Source of the DNA: Luscinia megarhynchos
Taxonomy: Eukaryota > Chordata > Aves > Passeriformes > Turdidae
Length of the DNA stretch: 64,000 nt
NCBI GenBank assembly: GCA_034336665.1
Contig: JAPFBE010000003.1
Coordinates: 40,212,360 to 40,276,359, forward strand
Direction of reading: 5' to 3'
Shown piece after piece: positions 47,962 to 60,700 of the stretch (within the stretch, counting starts at the first letter, position 1; every line of letters starts with the position of its first letter). The notes beneath the pieces were generated by a model. It made no database searches. It saw only the letters and a list, made by a program, of their open reading frames with translations, and was not told the DNA's origin. The position numbers were made by a program, and so were the translations under genes.

Positions 47962-48715
47962 CACAGCCCATGACCAGATCCAGAGTCTTCTGGGAAGGAC
48001 TGAATGGAATTTACAGCATTCTTTAATGTGAAGTCAACTATTTTCTAACTTAAAGTGTTATTTAAAACATTTTGAATGCAATACAAAAATGAGAAATCCA
48101 CAGGTACTTGGGGGTTTGGTGTTTTTTAACTGGTATGGAGCAGCTTTCCCAATGGCTTTGCTTTTCTTTTCCTTCTTCAAAGTACAGTTTGCCCAGAGAA
48201 CTTCAGAATATGAACAAAGATGTGTTCAGCATTGTCAGTCTAGGGGAGGACATACACATTAAATATGTACTTGAAAACTGTTTTGTCCATATTCCGTGCA
48301 TTAGGCTACTGTATTTAAATATCAAAAAAAATTTGGTTATATGCCCATAGTTTTGTCCTTCAAGAAATGCTGTGATCACAAGAAAGAATTTAATTTAAAA
48401 AAGTCTAATTTAGACCACACAAAGATTCCTCCATGTGGAAGCTAAAATCAAGGAATGACACACTGCATTTATTATACAGGATTACTGCACTGTTGCAGAT
48501 TTTTAAAACTATTGCTTCTTAGGCTCCTTTTGGCCACTTAAATACAGTGTGTGATAAAATTCCATCGTGGTTTTAGTTGATTTAGTAGATTTTCCAACCA
48601 CCATACATTGCATCAGAAGGTCAGTACCTGAAAGCTGCTTCTACTCACTTTTGATTATCATCATCCTGTTTATAACTGAAAAGAAAATAATAAAATATGT
48701 ATTTTTTGACTACCA
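47962..48715 (+). other. UGGT2: UGGT2 3' untranslated region (to first strong poly(A) signal)
   Basis: The sequence follows the stop codon with no splice sign. The end is inferred from the AATAAA at 48689-48694 and a GT-rich stretch (GTGGTGTCTCCTGT) just after 48714. Longer forms are possible because further AATAAA motifs occur at 49038 and 49045. Confidence 0.6.
48689..48694 (+). promoter_or_regulatory. UGGT2: Poly(A) signal AATAAA, UGGT2
   Basis: Canonical hexamer 728 bases after the UGGT2 stop codon, followed 25 bases later by a GT-rich element, the expected arrangement for cleavage near 48710-48715. Confidence 0.65.
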
Positions 48716-49037
48716 GTGGTGTCTCCTGTAATTTTCTAAAAAACCATTGCTTTAATGGGATACTGACATTTTGATCCCACAAAAATTGCAGGGAAAAGTT
48801 CTTGCAATGCACATACTTGAAAATGGAGAATTTGTGTCTTAAAGTGAAATCTAGTGCCTTAAATACAGACCCTGTTTTTCAGGCTGTGCTGGTTTCAAAA
48901 TGGGATTGGATGAGACCACACAATCTTATAACAAGTCTTCCACTTTAAATGCTTAGAATTATAGAAGACCAGATAATTTGCACTAAGTGGGTGAATCAGC
49001 AAGGATTGCACACTATTTCCATAGCAGCAAATAACTG

Positions 49038-49050
49038 AATAAACAATAAA
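49038..49050 (+). promoter_or_regulatory. Tandem AATAAA, possible distal UGGT2 poly(A) signal
   Basis: Two AATAAA hexamers (49038-49043, 49045-49050) lie on the + strand, followed about 40 bases later by a T/G-rich stretch (CATTGTCCTCAGCTGTTGG). They could end a longer UGGT2 transcript; no transcript evidence is available here. Confidence 0.35.
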
Positions 49051-50342
49051 AGAAATTAAGCAGATTTTGCATCCACTGTCATTGTCCTCAGCTGTTGGTT
49101 ACTTACAATTTCTTACAGTAAGAGCAAGTATTTAAAATCACATATTGCTGATATTTTTCAAGCCATAGTACTAAGAATGTGAGACATGCAGATTCTTTTA
49201 CAGCTCTTTATATTCTCTGTGGTTTTACCTTTATGTATTTTGAAGAGTTTTAATATGTCACATACAGAATTTTAAATGTCTTTTGTGGGATTTCCTTTGT
49301 ATGAAGTATCCAATGGAATATTTCCTCTGTAACCCAATAGCAAAGTCAGTAAAGCCTAATAATGTCAGTTCTCTTTATGTCTGTCCCATTTCAGTGCAGG
49401 AGCTCTTTTGCTATGCTCCTTCTCTTAATTACTTCAGGACATCATGCAGCAAGTGAAACACGTTTGAACATAAACTTTGAGTTGAATTTTTGGACTTAGG
49501 AGATGCCTGTGCACCATTATTATAAATTCCATGCATAACAAGGAAGTAACTGATGTTCCATAGCAAAGGACAATATGCCCCAAACCATTCAACTGTTTTC
49601 TGAGCTTGTACTTCCATCCTGCTGCCTGACTCTGCAGCAGCATTTCACATGGATCTGCCTTGGCTTGAAGCATATATTGGAAAACTTGCTTTAGGACAGA
49701 AGTTACAAGTTCCTTAAACAACTTTCATTCTCTTTAATTACAATTATCTGTGTGAGAATGTTATGCAGTATAAAAAGTGGATAATTCATGCACTGATTTC
49801 ATTTTCTCTGTGGCATCCTGTTCTTTTTAAAATTGGGTTATGTCTCCTGGCTTTAAAAAAAGAAATAGTTATTTAAATACTATTTCCTTGAGATTGCTTA
49901 AATGACTAGAATATAATTTTATAAATGTAATATGCTGGAGATATTTTGAAGATGTAAAAGGTTTCATGCAATTTTCTACATTTTTTATGTATTTGTACAA
50001 AATGTTCTAGTGTTTCTCTTTTTCTGCATAATACTACTTTCAACTAATGCTTTTTTTGAGATATACAATGGTTTATAAAATAAGAAAGGTCCCACAAATA
50101 TATTCACCTACTTTTTAAAGATCTCTTTAAGGCAGCACTTTGAGTTATTAGCATGTCATTATATTTTTAATATTAAATCCATGGATTGTGTATGTTGTAC
50201 AAAACATTAAAAAGTACCACTGGAGAAAAAAAGGTGGATTATTTTCTGTTTTCCTTTTTTGTATTACACAATAACCAGTCCCTACTTGGTTAACGGATCC
50301 AAAGGAAAAAAATAATGGCAGGAAGTCCTAAACTGTCTTTCA

Positions 50343-50348
50343 TTTATT
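50343..50348 (-). promoter_or_regulatory. Minus-strand AATAAA, possible distal DNAJC3 poly(A) signal
   Basis: The hexamer lies in the minus-strand stretch TTTCAATAAATGAAAG, about 785 bases beyond the proximal signal. No clear GT-rich element follows, so its use is uncertain. Confidence 0.25.
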
Positions 50349-50740
50349 GAAAGTGTATTTGCAGGGAAGCAACAGCAATGTTCAAAACAAGGCATCTGCT
50401 ATGAGGTGAGGTGTAGAAAGGCAGAGAGAGCTTATTTTTTATTTCCAGTCTGTGTGCTCTGCCCTGTGAAAGGGAAGAAAAGACAGCCTGGTTTAGAGTG
50501 TTGCCAAACCATGGTGCAACTCAGTAAATAAGCAAAAGAATATTTGAACTATTCAAAGGGGTTTTACAATTTATAGTGCTATGACACAGAAAGGTCAGCT
50601 GGTAAATTTAACAGAAAATTAACAAGCCAGGCATTAATGCAATATTGTTGATGAGCCAGAGCTTTAGTATTTTTAATACTTCTCAGTAATGTTCCTTTTA
50701 ACCCATTCCCTGAATCAAGTACTTGCCTTCAGTCTGAGAC

Positions 50741-50885
50741 TTCATGGAATCACAGGCTGCCAGGTTGAAAAGGACCTGGTCCTGCCTTCTTTGGCAAAAG
50801 CATGGTCCAGACAAGATGACCCAGCACCCAGTCAGGCAAATCTTAGTGTCCAGCATTTCCCATCCCAGGGATATTCCATGGGCTG
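50741..50885 (-). mobile_element. Short CR1-like fragment between the two genes
   Basis: TTCATGGAATCACAGGCTGCC and AGGTTGAAAAGGACCTGG match a reverse-complement CR1 3' end; the rest is diverged. It sits between the UGGT2 and DNAJC3 transcript ends. Confidence 0.6.
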
Positions 50886-51107
50886 GTTGTTCTCACTGTG
50901 AAATCAGCACTCAGCAGGGCTTCTACAGTTGCTGTAGCTGACTTCTATTCATCCAAAGTTCTCTCCCACACAGAACGTGGCTGCTCCCTTCTCTTGTCCC
51001 CTGCCTGCAGAAGTGCCCTGTGCATTTCTGTACAGCTCCAGCTTCAAACCTGAAGAGTAGGGCAAGGAAAGAAGGGAAGACAAATACACAGCAGTGCTTT
51101 CAGTGCT

Positions 51108-54100
51108 TTCTTGTCATCATAAATATCTTTATTGTGAAAAATACCGTAAAATAATTCCCACAGTTCTAGAAAAAACAGTTCTTGCTTTGTAGATTTATGA
51201 TTCCATATAAAGACATTTTATAATCTGAAACATTTGATAAATCTCTGGCTAGCTTTACTTATCCTTCTTAAAACATGAAACTACGATGTAGGTGATTTGC
51301 TGAGGGAAAAAAAAACAATTATTCTCCCATTTATTTTGTTACAGCTTTATGGGATAAAAGTGTATTATAGAGCAAACAATACCTTACAATAAGGCACTTT
51401 TAAATACAACTAACCTGCTGTGCTATCCTGGCTAGTTTCCAGCAAAGCTTCTATAAATCACAGCCCTAAACAGAAGAATAATTCTTGTTCCGAACACTGG
51501 TCTGAAAACTGAAATGATAACAAGCGTTAAGGTTTTGGGTTTTTTAAAAAAGTTTAAGCTAACACATTTTCTGCATATGTCAGAAGTTTGAGCTCTTCAG
51601 TTTGTAATTCACTTTGATTCTCTTTTAATACTGATTGATTATTGTATCAGTGTTTTGCCAAGTAAAATATGCTCCCCGCCAACCTGCACTTTTAACTAAG
51701 TTGGAAACAACTTCTTAAAACTGAAAGAACTCCACAGAGAAAGTTTGCATCTCATACAGGCCAATAATGGGAATGATGCTTCACGCACATCTCAGGGTTG
51801 ACAAACTACCAAGACATTTACTTCAATGTTCAGTTACTGAACATTATTGCACTACAGACACCCACAAATAAATAAAAAGGCGACTTCAGCTTCCTTTGTG
51901 TGTCACCTGCATCATTAACACTCAGCATGGTACCAGCACTTCATTCTCCAGTCACGTCAGGAAACGCAGCGCCAGAGCTGGAGAGCCTTGCAATATAAAT
52001 GGTTTCCTTTTAACACAGCTTTGTCTTTCTGTGTTTCCAGAACACCTCAACGCCCTTCAGAACAGCACCGGGGTGGTAACACTTCTTGTAAACAGCAGCT
52101 GCTCAATACTAGAGGAAAGCCTTGTTCTCCACTGTGGGTTTTTTGCTATTGTTGCCAAGAACCTGTTTTCCAACAGAAGGAATCTATGAACAGCAATCAT
52201 GCATTAATTATCTTCCTTCTTCTACTGACTACATTCAAGCCTTTTTGTTCTTAAAATGTCATTTTCCCATTCCCATTCATTCATTTTCAAAATGCACACG
52301 GGCCTTTTTGTTCCTGAATGCTCTCAGCCTACAGCAGCACTGTCTTGCTACTTCTGAGAAACAATCCCACACTGCTCCAGCATCAGTGCCTTGTATGAAG
52401 AATTTCCTCATGAGGGAACATCTTATTCCTTCTCTAGACAAAAAGAAATCAAACCTCAGGAAACAATTCTCCCAACTCGAGCTTTTAAAGAGGGACTCCT
52501 TTGAAAGAGGACTTATTCCCAGCAGTCCTCTGGCACACAAGCACAGCTGTCTGTAGTCTTTACTGTGACTTCCCACAGCCCAGCCACTCCTGCATGTGGA
52601 AAACCGGGCACATTGCTCACATTGCTCATTCAATACTCCTTTAAAAGCAGCCCCTGGTGTAGTGAACAAGGGAATACAAAAGTGTTCCAATCGCTCACAC
52701 AACCCCAGGGCAGCACAGCTGGGTCAAGCTCACCCCTCAGGGCACAGGGCTGACAAGAGCTTCAGAAGGACAAGAGACAGCCACCCTCCACAGCTACCTG
52801 CCCAACTTTAGGCAAGCAGCAGGTGCACAGAGGCCAGGCCCACAGGCAGCAGGTTCCTCACTGTGCAGCCAATTCCTGAGCCCCAGCCACTGACAGCCCT
52901 GCCAGCCTCGAGCACTCTGAACAGCCCTGAGCATCTCCAACACTTCAAACTAAAACATTTCTAACAGGTTACAAGCACAAGTTATTCAACTTGGTGAACA
53001 TCCAACACTGGATTTTAACAGGCTGCTGTGATGATTTTGTACCATAAACCATTAGAAATCACCACACAAGCTCCTCAGTATGAAAATAAATTTGTGAACA
53101 CTGACCTTTAAATTGCGGTTGAAAAACATTTTATAAAACCACATAGCCCCACAATTATGTTGGTGAAGTACTTGAGGCAGGAGCCAAGGGTTCTGCTTAA
53201 ACAGCAACTTCATCCTCAGTAAGAAACCACCCCCCTTTCAGACTGAAGGCCTTATTTCCTAATTTCATTTGTTTTACTGAGGCAGCTTAGGTTTTCAAGT
53301 GTCAGGAGTTGAAGCAAGAGAAGATTCCTATCAACTGATTATTGTTTTCCAGTTAAAATCCAATCAAGAGAACACTGATGAACTGTAATTCTTGCATTCT
53401 AAGAAAACGGCTGCTGATGAAACTCAGTAATTATGTCAGTAATTATGACAGATGCAGTTACAGAATGAGAAGACTCCTCACTCCTACCAGCTGCAGCCCT
53501 GGTAACACCACACAGCGCATTCACACAGCTCCACCAACTACATCAAATCCATTTTAAGTACGTGCATGTAGAAAAAAATTAAAACAGACTTTTGGCTAGC
53601 GGGAAGTGAGTCCCTCTTTTTGCACACAGCTGTCTCTGCAGTACCTATGCTGTTATATGAAATATGAAATTACTATCATTTCATGTAGTACTAACTCCCT
53701 GTTGCCTCACCCAGCAGAATTAAGTTGTATTATTCCTGTAGTACACTCACATCACAACCTATCTCAGTTCTGACTTTATGTACAGAACCAACAAATTGCT
53801 GCAGAGTCAGGGAAACGTCACATCAAATTTTCTGCTCAAATCTCAGGCAGATATTTTGTTAAAGTGCAAACTACTCAAAAGTCATACCTAAACAAACACC
53901 CAAAATCACAATCAGAAAAGAAGCATTTTGAAAAACAAGTCGTTCCCCCACCCCCACCTTACTGCTGACAATTCCACCAAGGAAATCACCCCAATTAATT
54001 TCAGGTTAGTGAATAACAAAGTGAGCAGGTATTTCAGATACAGTTACTCCCAAGCACTTTGTCCAGAGCGATTGTTGGGACTGGTTCAGTGCACAGCCTC

Positions 54101-54606
54101 TTCCCCACCTCAACACTGCCAACATCAATCCAGCAGGTGGTCACTTGGGTTTCCTCTTAAAAATACTGGGAGATGGATCATTCTGCTGAGCACAACCAAC
54201 AGTTTGTTAACGTAGAGACTACTGTAACTACCCTTGCCATGTTTATTAGGCCCCAATCCAGAAAAATATTTACATGCGTTTTTATCTTTAAGCATATACT
54301 TGAGTTCTAAATTTAAGTGTTGTCCTAAGTAGCATCTTACTGTTTTTGCCATCTGTAGGAATAAACATGTCCTGCATATCCACAGCAAATACATAGGCAG
54401 CACAACCCCCATCAGTGTGAGTCTGTCAAGCTCATCAAAAACCAAACCCAATGAAAGAAAAAAGGAGCTTTCTTCTAGTGCAGTAAGACTCTGGGTTAAG
54501 GACAACATTATAGAAATTAAGATTTTTGGGTCTTGAACTGAGAGACTTTTTATTTTTCAACGAATTAAGTAAAAAACAGCAGCAGCCACCAGAAACAGTC
54601 TTGGCT
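51108..54606 (-). other. DNAJC3: DNAJC3 3' untranslated region (extent inferred)
   Basis: About 3.5 kb without splice-like structure follows the stop codon on the minus strand. Its end is set by the AATAAA (plus-strand TTTATT) at 51128-51133. Long 3' UTRs are usual for vertebrate DNAJC3. Open frames within it (for example 52122-52556 + and 52277-52702 -) have no recognisable protein pattern. Confidence 0.55.
51128..51133 (-). promoter_or_regulatory. DNAJC3: Poly(A) signal AATAAA, DNAJC3
   Basis: The minus strand reads CACAATAAAGATATTTATG, followed by a GT-rich element (CTGCTGTGTATTTGTC) about 40 bases on. Cleavage would fall near 51105-51113. A second minus-strand AATAAA at 50343-50348 could serve a longer transcript. 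Confidence 0.55.
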
Positions 54607-54764
54607 CTAACTGAAGTGAAATTTGAATGTAAATGGTCCTCCTCCAGAACCAAAGGGGTTGAATCCTTGCCATGTGTTCCAGCTTCTGTGGAAAGGGTTG
54701 TTGCCACCCTGCTGACTCTCTGCATCCAGTGGGTCCTCTCCCGCATCGAACTTCCGCCTCATTT
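54607..54764 (-). CDS. DNAJC3: DNAJC3 terminal coding exon (residues 271-322 and stop)
   Basis: The exon reads (E)MRRKFDAGEDPLDAESQQ, then NPFHRSWNTWQGFNPF and FKFHFS, followed by TAG at 54607-54609. This Gly/Phe-rich tail is typical of DNAJC3. The acceptor is CCTCTAG. There is no KDEL-type signal, as is normal for the family. Confidence 0.96.
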
Positions 54765-57700
54765 CTAGAGGAAACAAAATCAAGGTGGAATCATGGCACA
54801 GTTTCCCTGGAGTACTTCAGTTGCCATTATAATCTAAATGCATTTTGCAATAGCACTTGAAGCAGAAGGAGACACATATCCTTGACATAAGTATATCCAG
54901 AGTTAGTCAATCCTAGAAGTCTCTACAAGATGTTACCCCTAGAAGAGACCTTCAAAATATAATTTTTACTTGACTTTTAACAAAAGTCACTGAAACACAA
55001 TAATTACAGATTACATCTGACATCATGCAACAGATTGGATACAAGTATTAGTGAACTGCTTTCTCAAGATGGGTAAAGGCAGAAAGGGAAAAGCAGAACC
55101 ATAAATCCTTGTTATGCCTCACTCTTTTGTTTTGTCCTTGATGTAAAAAAAGTAACTAAAAATATGAAGCCACTGCATCATTACCTGGGTCAGTGAGGAC
55201 TTCTTTAGCAGCTGCAATATCGATGAATTTCTTCTCTGCTTTCTTCTTTTCTTCCTCACTCTGGAAGTTATCAGGATGCCACTGGGATGCCAGCTTTCTG
55301 TAAGCTTTTATGATTTCTTGCTTTCGAGCATTTCTGGATGGATAAAATTTCAGATAACTTCATTTTCTGATTGCTAGTATGCCACACTAATGAAGTTTAC
55401 TTTAAACACTGAGACACTAATTAAGGGCATTGGGAAAGTTATGAGGTGCTGCTACCCTTCTGCAAGTGGCATTGAAGACTCCTTACATAAAACAAAGGAA
55501 GCAAGTTGCAACCTTAAGCAGAGATTCCTCACCCTCTCCTTCACCACTCATATATTTCTCTTGGAAAGATGCTACTGCAGAATATTACTCAGTCTGAGGA
55601 ATTTACCATCAGATGAATAACAAAATACAGAGATCAAATTAGTTCACAATTGGAAGGACAACCCATACTAGTTCAGAACTTAGCTTATTCCTCATTAGCA
55701 AAGGAAGTTGTTCAGTCTGTCCTTCCAGACTCTTCCAATCTATCACACTACCTGCCACAATTTTTGTTACTTTTAGTAATTCTTGCCAGTCTTCATTTCT
55801 TTCTCAACTCATTCATACAATTCAGAATCATCTACACTAAGAATTTCTTTCTAAAGAATTTATTTCATCTCTTCTTGCTGCTGTTTTTCCGTTCTTTCCA
55901 AAAGAATTGTAAACAAATGCCAATTTACAAGCTGAATACTAAAAAGTACAGCAGAAGAGTGAAGATAGAAAGATACAGAACAAAACACTCAGCAGAACAA
56001 ATTCAAGTGATCAGTCCTAGAAGTACTGGTTTAAATAACAACCTTTCACATGATCATCACTGGAATGAGTATCTCACCTTTTTACTCCCAGGATTTTATA
56101 ATAATCCCTCTTCTGTGATTGCTTCAGCATTCTCTGGGCACGTTCCAGCCCTTCCCGAATCTGCTGGTCATTTTCACTATTGGCTTGAGCAGTCTCATAA
56201 TCTTTAATTGCTTTTATAAAAAAAGTCAATGAGAAAAGGTTACAGAACTCTACAAACTTCCAGTTAAAGAACTCAGCCACCCAACAAAACAAACTTTGTG
56301 ATTACCGTATATTAACAGCAAAACTTTAGTTTCAACTTGACATATTTTGGGGATTTTTTTTCTAAATTAGAAACCCTTGCAATGGAGGCAATTCACTTAT
56401 ACATGTGAATTAGGTAATTTTCATTCTTTAGGTGCACCACACTTGTGGAAAAGGGAAGAGAAGGGAGGGTACCAATGTCGGGTCGCAATTTATTTGGACG
56501 TTACTACAGTCACAAGGATGAACATAATGAGTATCTAGACTGGGATGAGGAAACAGAAACAAAGAGGAAATATTCAGCAATTAGTACTTGAAAAGCCCAC
56601 TGCACACTGGTCCCACATTGTTGTTCAACTGAAGGATAAATTAACCAGAGTCTTTACATTAATATTCATTCTTCGCCCCCAGTCTGCACTTGGTCAACAC
56701 AATAGAAACTCTCCTCCTCTTTAGTGACTATAAAGACAGATTTGGGACAAGTTCATATTGTTAGCAAAAGGCAAATACTGGCTTTTTTACACCTCTGCAT
56801 GCATAATATGCAAACAGTTACATTTCAGTATTTTTTTTTCCAAAGGCATGCTCTCACTTTTATTTCAAGAGTTGCATTTCTCAGGAATGAAAGCAAGAGA
56901 AGAAATTTAGAAGAAATTTGATGTCTACACTTCTTTAAGTAAATTCTATTATTACTGCAAATGCTTAAGACACCAAGTTTATATATTCTTTACTACCAAA
57001 ATTTATCAAGGGAAGCAAGTTGAAGTCTTTAATGAGACTGCTCTTCTTTCACTACTATAATCCTCAAGGTCTCATTTGCAGATCCAAGTCTCTTAGCTTT
57101 CTCAAGTTAGACAAAGTACTTGCATCAGATTATTTCCAAGCAGATGCTATTTCTCAGCAGGTGTTACATTTGTTTTTCACTGTTTCTGAGCAAAACAGCA
57201 GGAAGTGCTAATGAATTTGTATTACCCAGACATCTGATACCACTGCAATCTTGTTTCAGTTACTGAAAAAAAAAAAAAAAATCAAAAAAGTATTGCCAGA
57301 GCCCAAACCATTTCCTAGGCCACTACAACCGAAACAAAATTTCTAATTATTTTCACATCACAGGACACTGTCTTTGCTGCTTAAAGCATTTTGGCTTCTA
57401 CTGGTATTTTGAATCATTTGTCCAGTAATTAAAAAAAAAACAAAACAGGAGTATGTACTAATATGTGTGTTGAATATGCTATCAAAACTAATAAAAGCAG
57501 TGAAAATGCAGGGATTTCATTATGCTGCTTTATTGTTTCAATAATTTTAAGCCCCACTGAAATTAATCTGCTTCAGGTAATACTAGGAGGGGCTAGCAGA
57601 ATGTCCTGCCAAATGCAGGTCAGATTTCTCAGCCTCACTCAGCACCACATCACCATCATGGTGCTGTAGGACATCGTGGTGTTGTGGGAGACCTGCTCAA

Positions 57701-60700
57701 GGGGTCAACTACTTGTCATGACAGTATCTGATTCCTCCTCTTTTTTTCTAAATCAACTTCCTTATTTAAGGACTGCAAGCATTAAGCACAAGAGAAGGTG
57801 ATTCAGAGCTGCACACTGCAGAGTGAATGCACCCAGCACACTCAGCAAGTACCCACTGCACCCTCCCTCTTTAATCTTGATTGTACACTCCAGTGTTGGG
57901 ATTTTCCTCTTTCAGAGGGCTAACTGCTGTCTCCGTCTGAGGGGTGAGGGCTGGAAGCAAGTAGAGCAGGACAGCAGCTTCATGACTACAAGAAGTTTGT
58001 TATGAAGCCAGGAGACTTACTACTAATTTTTAGTTTGTCAAGTGAGATATTAAATCAATTCTTTTGAGTCACTATTTCTAAAAGCAGTGGTATCTCATAA
58101 AGAGTCACTGCTGCTTCTTACTGGCCTGCTATTTCAGAAAGCTTGCTTTCATCCTGCTTCATGACATGACAAGGAACAACTACTTCCCAGTGGCACTTTT
58201 AATTTAAATACTTCAGTCAAATCTAATTCTCATTATTTCAATACAAGAATCTTCATGATCTCTCAAAAGGTAATCATAATGTATCACTAAACAACTTTGC
58301 TGGCTTTGGTATCTTGCCTCAATTTTTAAAATGGAGGCAGATTAATTCTGCATGTGGAATGATGGCCAATTTCCCATCAAACATGAATAACTGCAGACAA
58401 CCTACATCCATGCCAAGACTGTTAGAGAAATAACAGAATCAGCTTATGCTCTTACTAAAACCTCTGCAGTAGTAAAGTTGGGAGAGGGAAAAAAAGAAAA
58501 CAGAAAAAAATTTAGTATGTTCTGACCGATTTTGAAACAGCAAGGCAGTTTTTTTGCTTTTTTGACAAACTTGTGCTCTAGACAGATAGACCCCTGTACT
58601 TGAGATATACCAGAAATGAAGTCATTAAACATCTGTCTCTGTAGACAAGCCCTGGATCCCATGTGATTATGATGTAATTAAAACCATTTCATGAACACAA
58701 CTATACATAGTGAACTGCATCCTGAACACTTAACAATAATCACCTTCAAAGCTCTGAATTACAAGTACTTTGAAATTTCCAACCTTTAACAGGAAAATAG
58801 GTGCCTCCAGCTTGAATTTTTTTTTTTTTTGAAGGAAGAATGAGAATCATTTTGTCCCTTTAAATACAAGACTACAATTTTAATTGCTCTGGTGTTCTCC
58901 ATGGCAAAGAGAAACCAGCTATCAAAGGATAAATGAAGACACCTCCAGGCAGAGGAGCATTAATGGGCTGTAATGCTGCTGATGGAGGCTCTGCTGGAAG
59001 GCAGAGTGTAATGACAACCACCTCACCGCTGTCAAGGGCAGGAGGAAGGCACAGGAAATGCTACAGAACCAGGAGAAGCACAGTTCTGCTCTAGCATGGT
59101 TCTTCACTTGGAACCAGGCTAAGCCAAGCCCGGCAGGCACCAGCACAGGAAATAAGCTCTCCCAGATCCCAGGTATGTCCTTTCTGTTTCCTTATATCCT
59201 GTGACAGGGAGGCATTTGCCCCACACAAGACCAGTCTGGCTACCCTGCATTTGTGCAGAACCTTGATATAAAACTTTCCTTTCCTCCAATTCACAACAGT
59301 TTGAGCCACTCTCCCTGGAGGTATTTAAAAGTGATGCAGATAGGGCACTTGGGGACACAGTTTAGTGGTGAACCTGGCAGTGCTGGGTTAATGGTTGGAC
59401 TTGACAATCTTAGAAGTCATTTCTACCACTCCATGCAATAGGATGCACTGCACAGAAATTCCATATGGAAAATGCAGCCTCGGGAATAGAATCAGTTTAC
59501 TCTCTGAACAACACTACAGAGATCCACAGAAGCAATGGCTGTTACCTTCCTCTGCCCTCAGCACATGCTAGGGAATAGAACAGTATTATTTCATGCTGCC
59601 ATCTTAAGACATGAAAATGGAGCTCCTAAAATGGATTTACATTACCCTAACTCTAATTACCTTTTACCTCTAAATGCAATTCTCTGACATTGCTGATTAT
59701 ATAAAACATCTGAGTTGAGTAAGCTGCACAGTCTCACACAGTGCACTGGTGTAAAGAGAACTCTGCTGTAGATAAAACAAGTACATTCCACTATACTAAT
59801 CAAGACAAAATTACTACCAAGTACTTTTGTAAATCTGCAACTACCAGGGCTAATTAAGGATAACAGAGTAGAATCAAAGAGCATGTTAAAAAAAACCTTT
59901 GAAATGCTGACTACATTTTAAACATCCACATAAAGTATGTGCCAATGACATACAAGTGTACCTTCTTCATACATGTCTTCTAGCAAATAAGCTTCTGCTC
60001 TGTCTTTCAGGGCATTCACGTTGGTTGGTTCTAGCTGCAGAACTTCTGTACAAAGTTTGATGGCTTCTGTAGCCTGCTGATTCTAGAGAGGCAAAAATAA
60101 AACCAAACTCATGTAGTTGTGGGAGTTTTGCTTCATGTTTGTCTTGAAGACATTTATAGATGGAGATAAGCAGAATTACCTTTGATAAGCAGTGACAGAT
60201 CCTTTCTTTGGCACGAGTAGAATAAATCTGGACTTCTGGCTCAGTTTTCATTACAGATTCATATTTACTGATAGCATCTTCATACCTGTTTTAATCATAA
60301 AGTGTAATATCATTGAATGTAATCACTATCTCAGGGTGTTGCATTTCATTTAAAAATTCTTTAAATTCACAAATTCTTCCATCCTTCTACCAAAGGTCCT
60401 TCCCTTCATACTGCAAAACAACAGTATGAAGGAAACTTGCAGGCACTTCAAAAATTACATCCCCATTCCCTTTTCTGTGCTGTGAGACAGAAGAGCAAGC
60501 ACTAAGCCTGTCAGGCTTATGCAGAAAGTAACAACTGCCATCCCTCAGCATATACAGCCAAGGGTCTCCAGATCTGCCTCCTGTCCAACATGACACTGCA
60601 CTTCAAAATAAAAATCTCCCCCACTGATTCCTGAGATGGACTCAGTTCTGTGCTCACAGTAAGAGTCCAGACTATCTGCACACTACAAAAGGTACCTATT

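Larger units (their letters stand above)
48716..51107. other. Spacer between the UGGT2 and DNAJC3 transcript ends
   Basis: It holds alternative poly(A) hexamers (49038, 49045 on +; 50343 on -) and a CR1-like piece (50741-50885). No gene was recognised. Longer UTR forms of either gene would run into it. Confidence 0.6.

Noticed and set aside
52122..52702. Overlapping open frames of 144 (+) and 141 (-) codons
   Set aside because: They lie in the DNAJC3 3' UTR on both strands. Neither has recognisable domains, and the frames overlap on opposite strands as expected when a less AT-rich stretch lacks stops by chance.
55650..56207. 185-codon plus-strand open frame, the longest in the window
   Set aside because: It overlaps the antisense of the DNAJC3 exon 56078-56210 and otherwise lies in intron. 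The translation is low in complexity (long Phe/Leu/Ile stretches) and matches no family.
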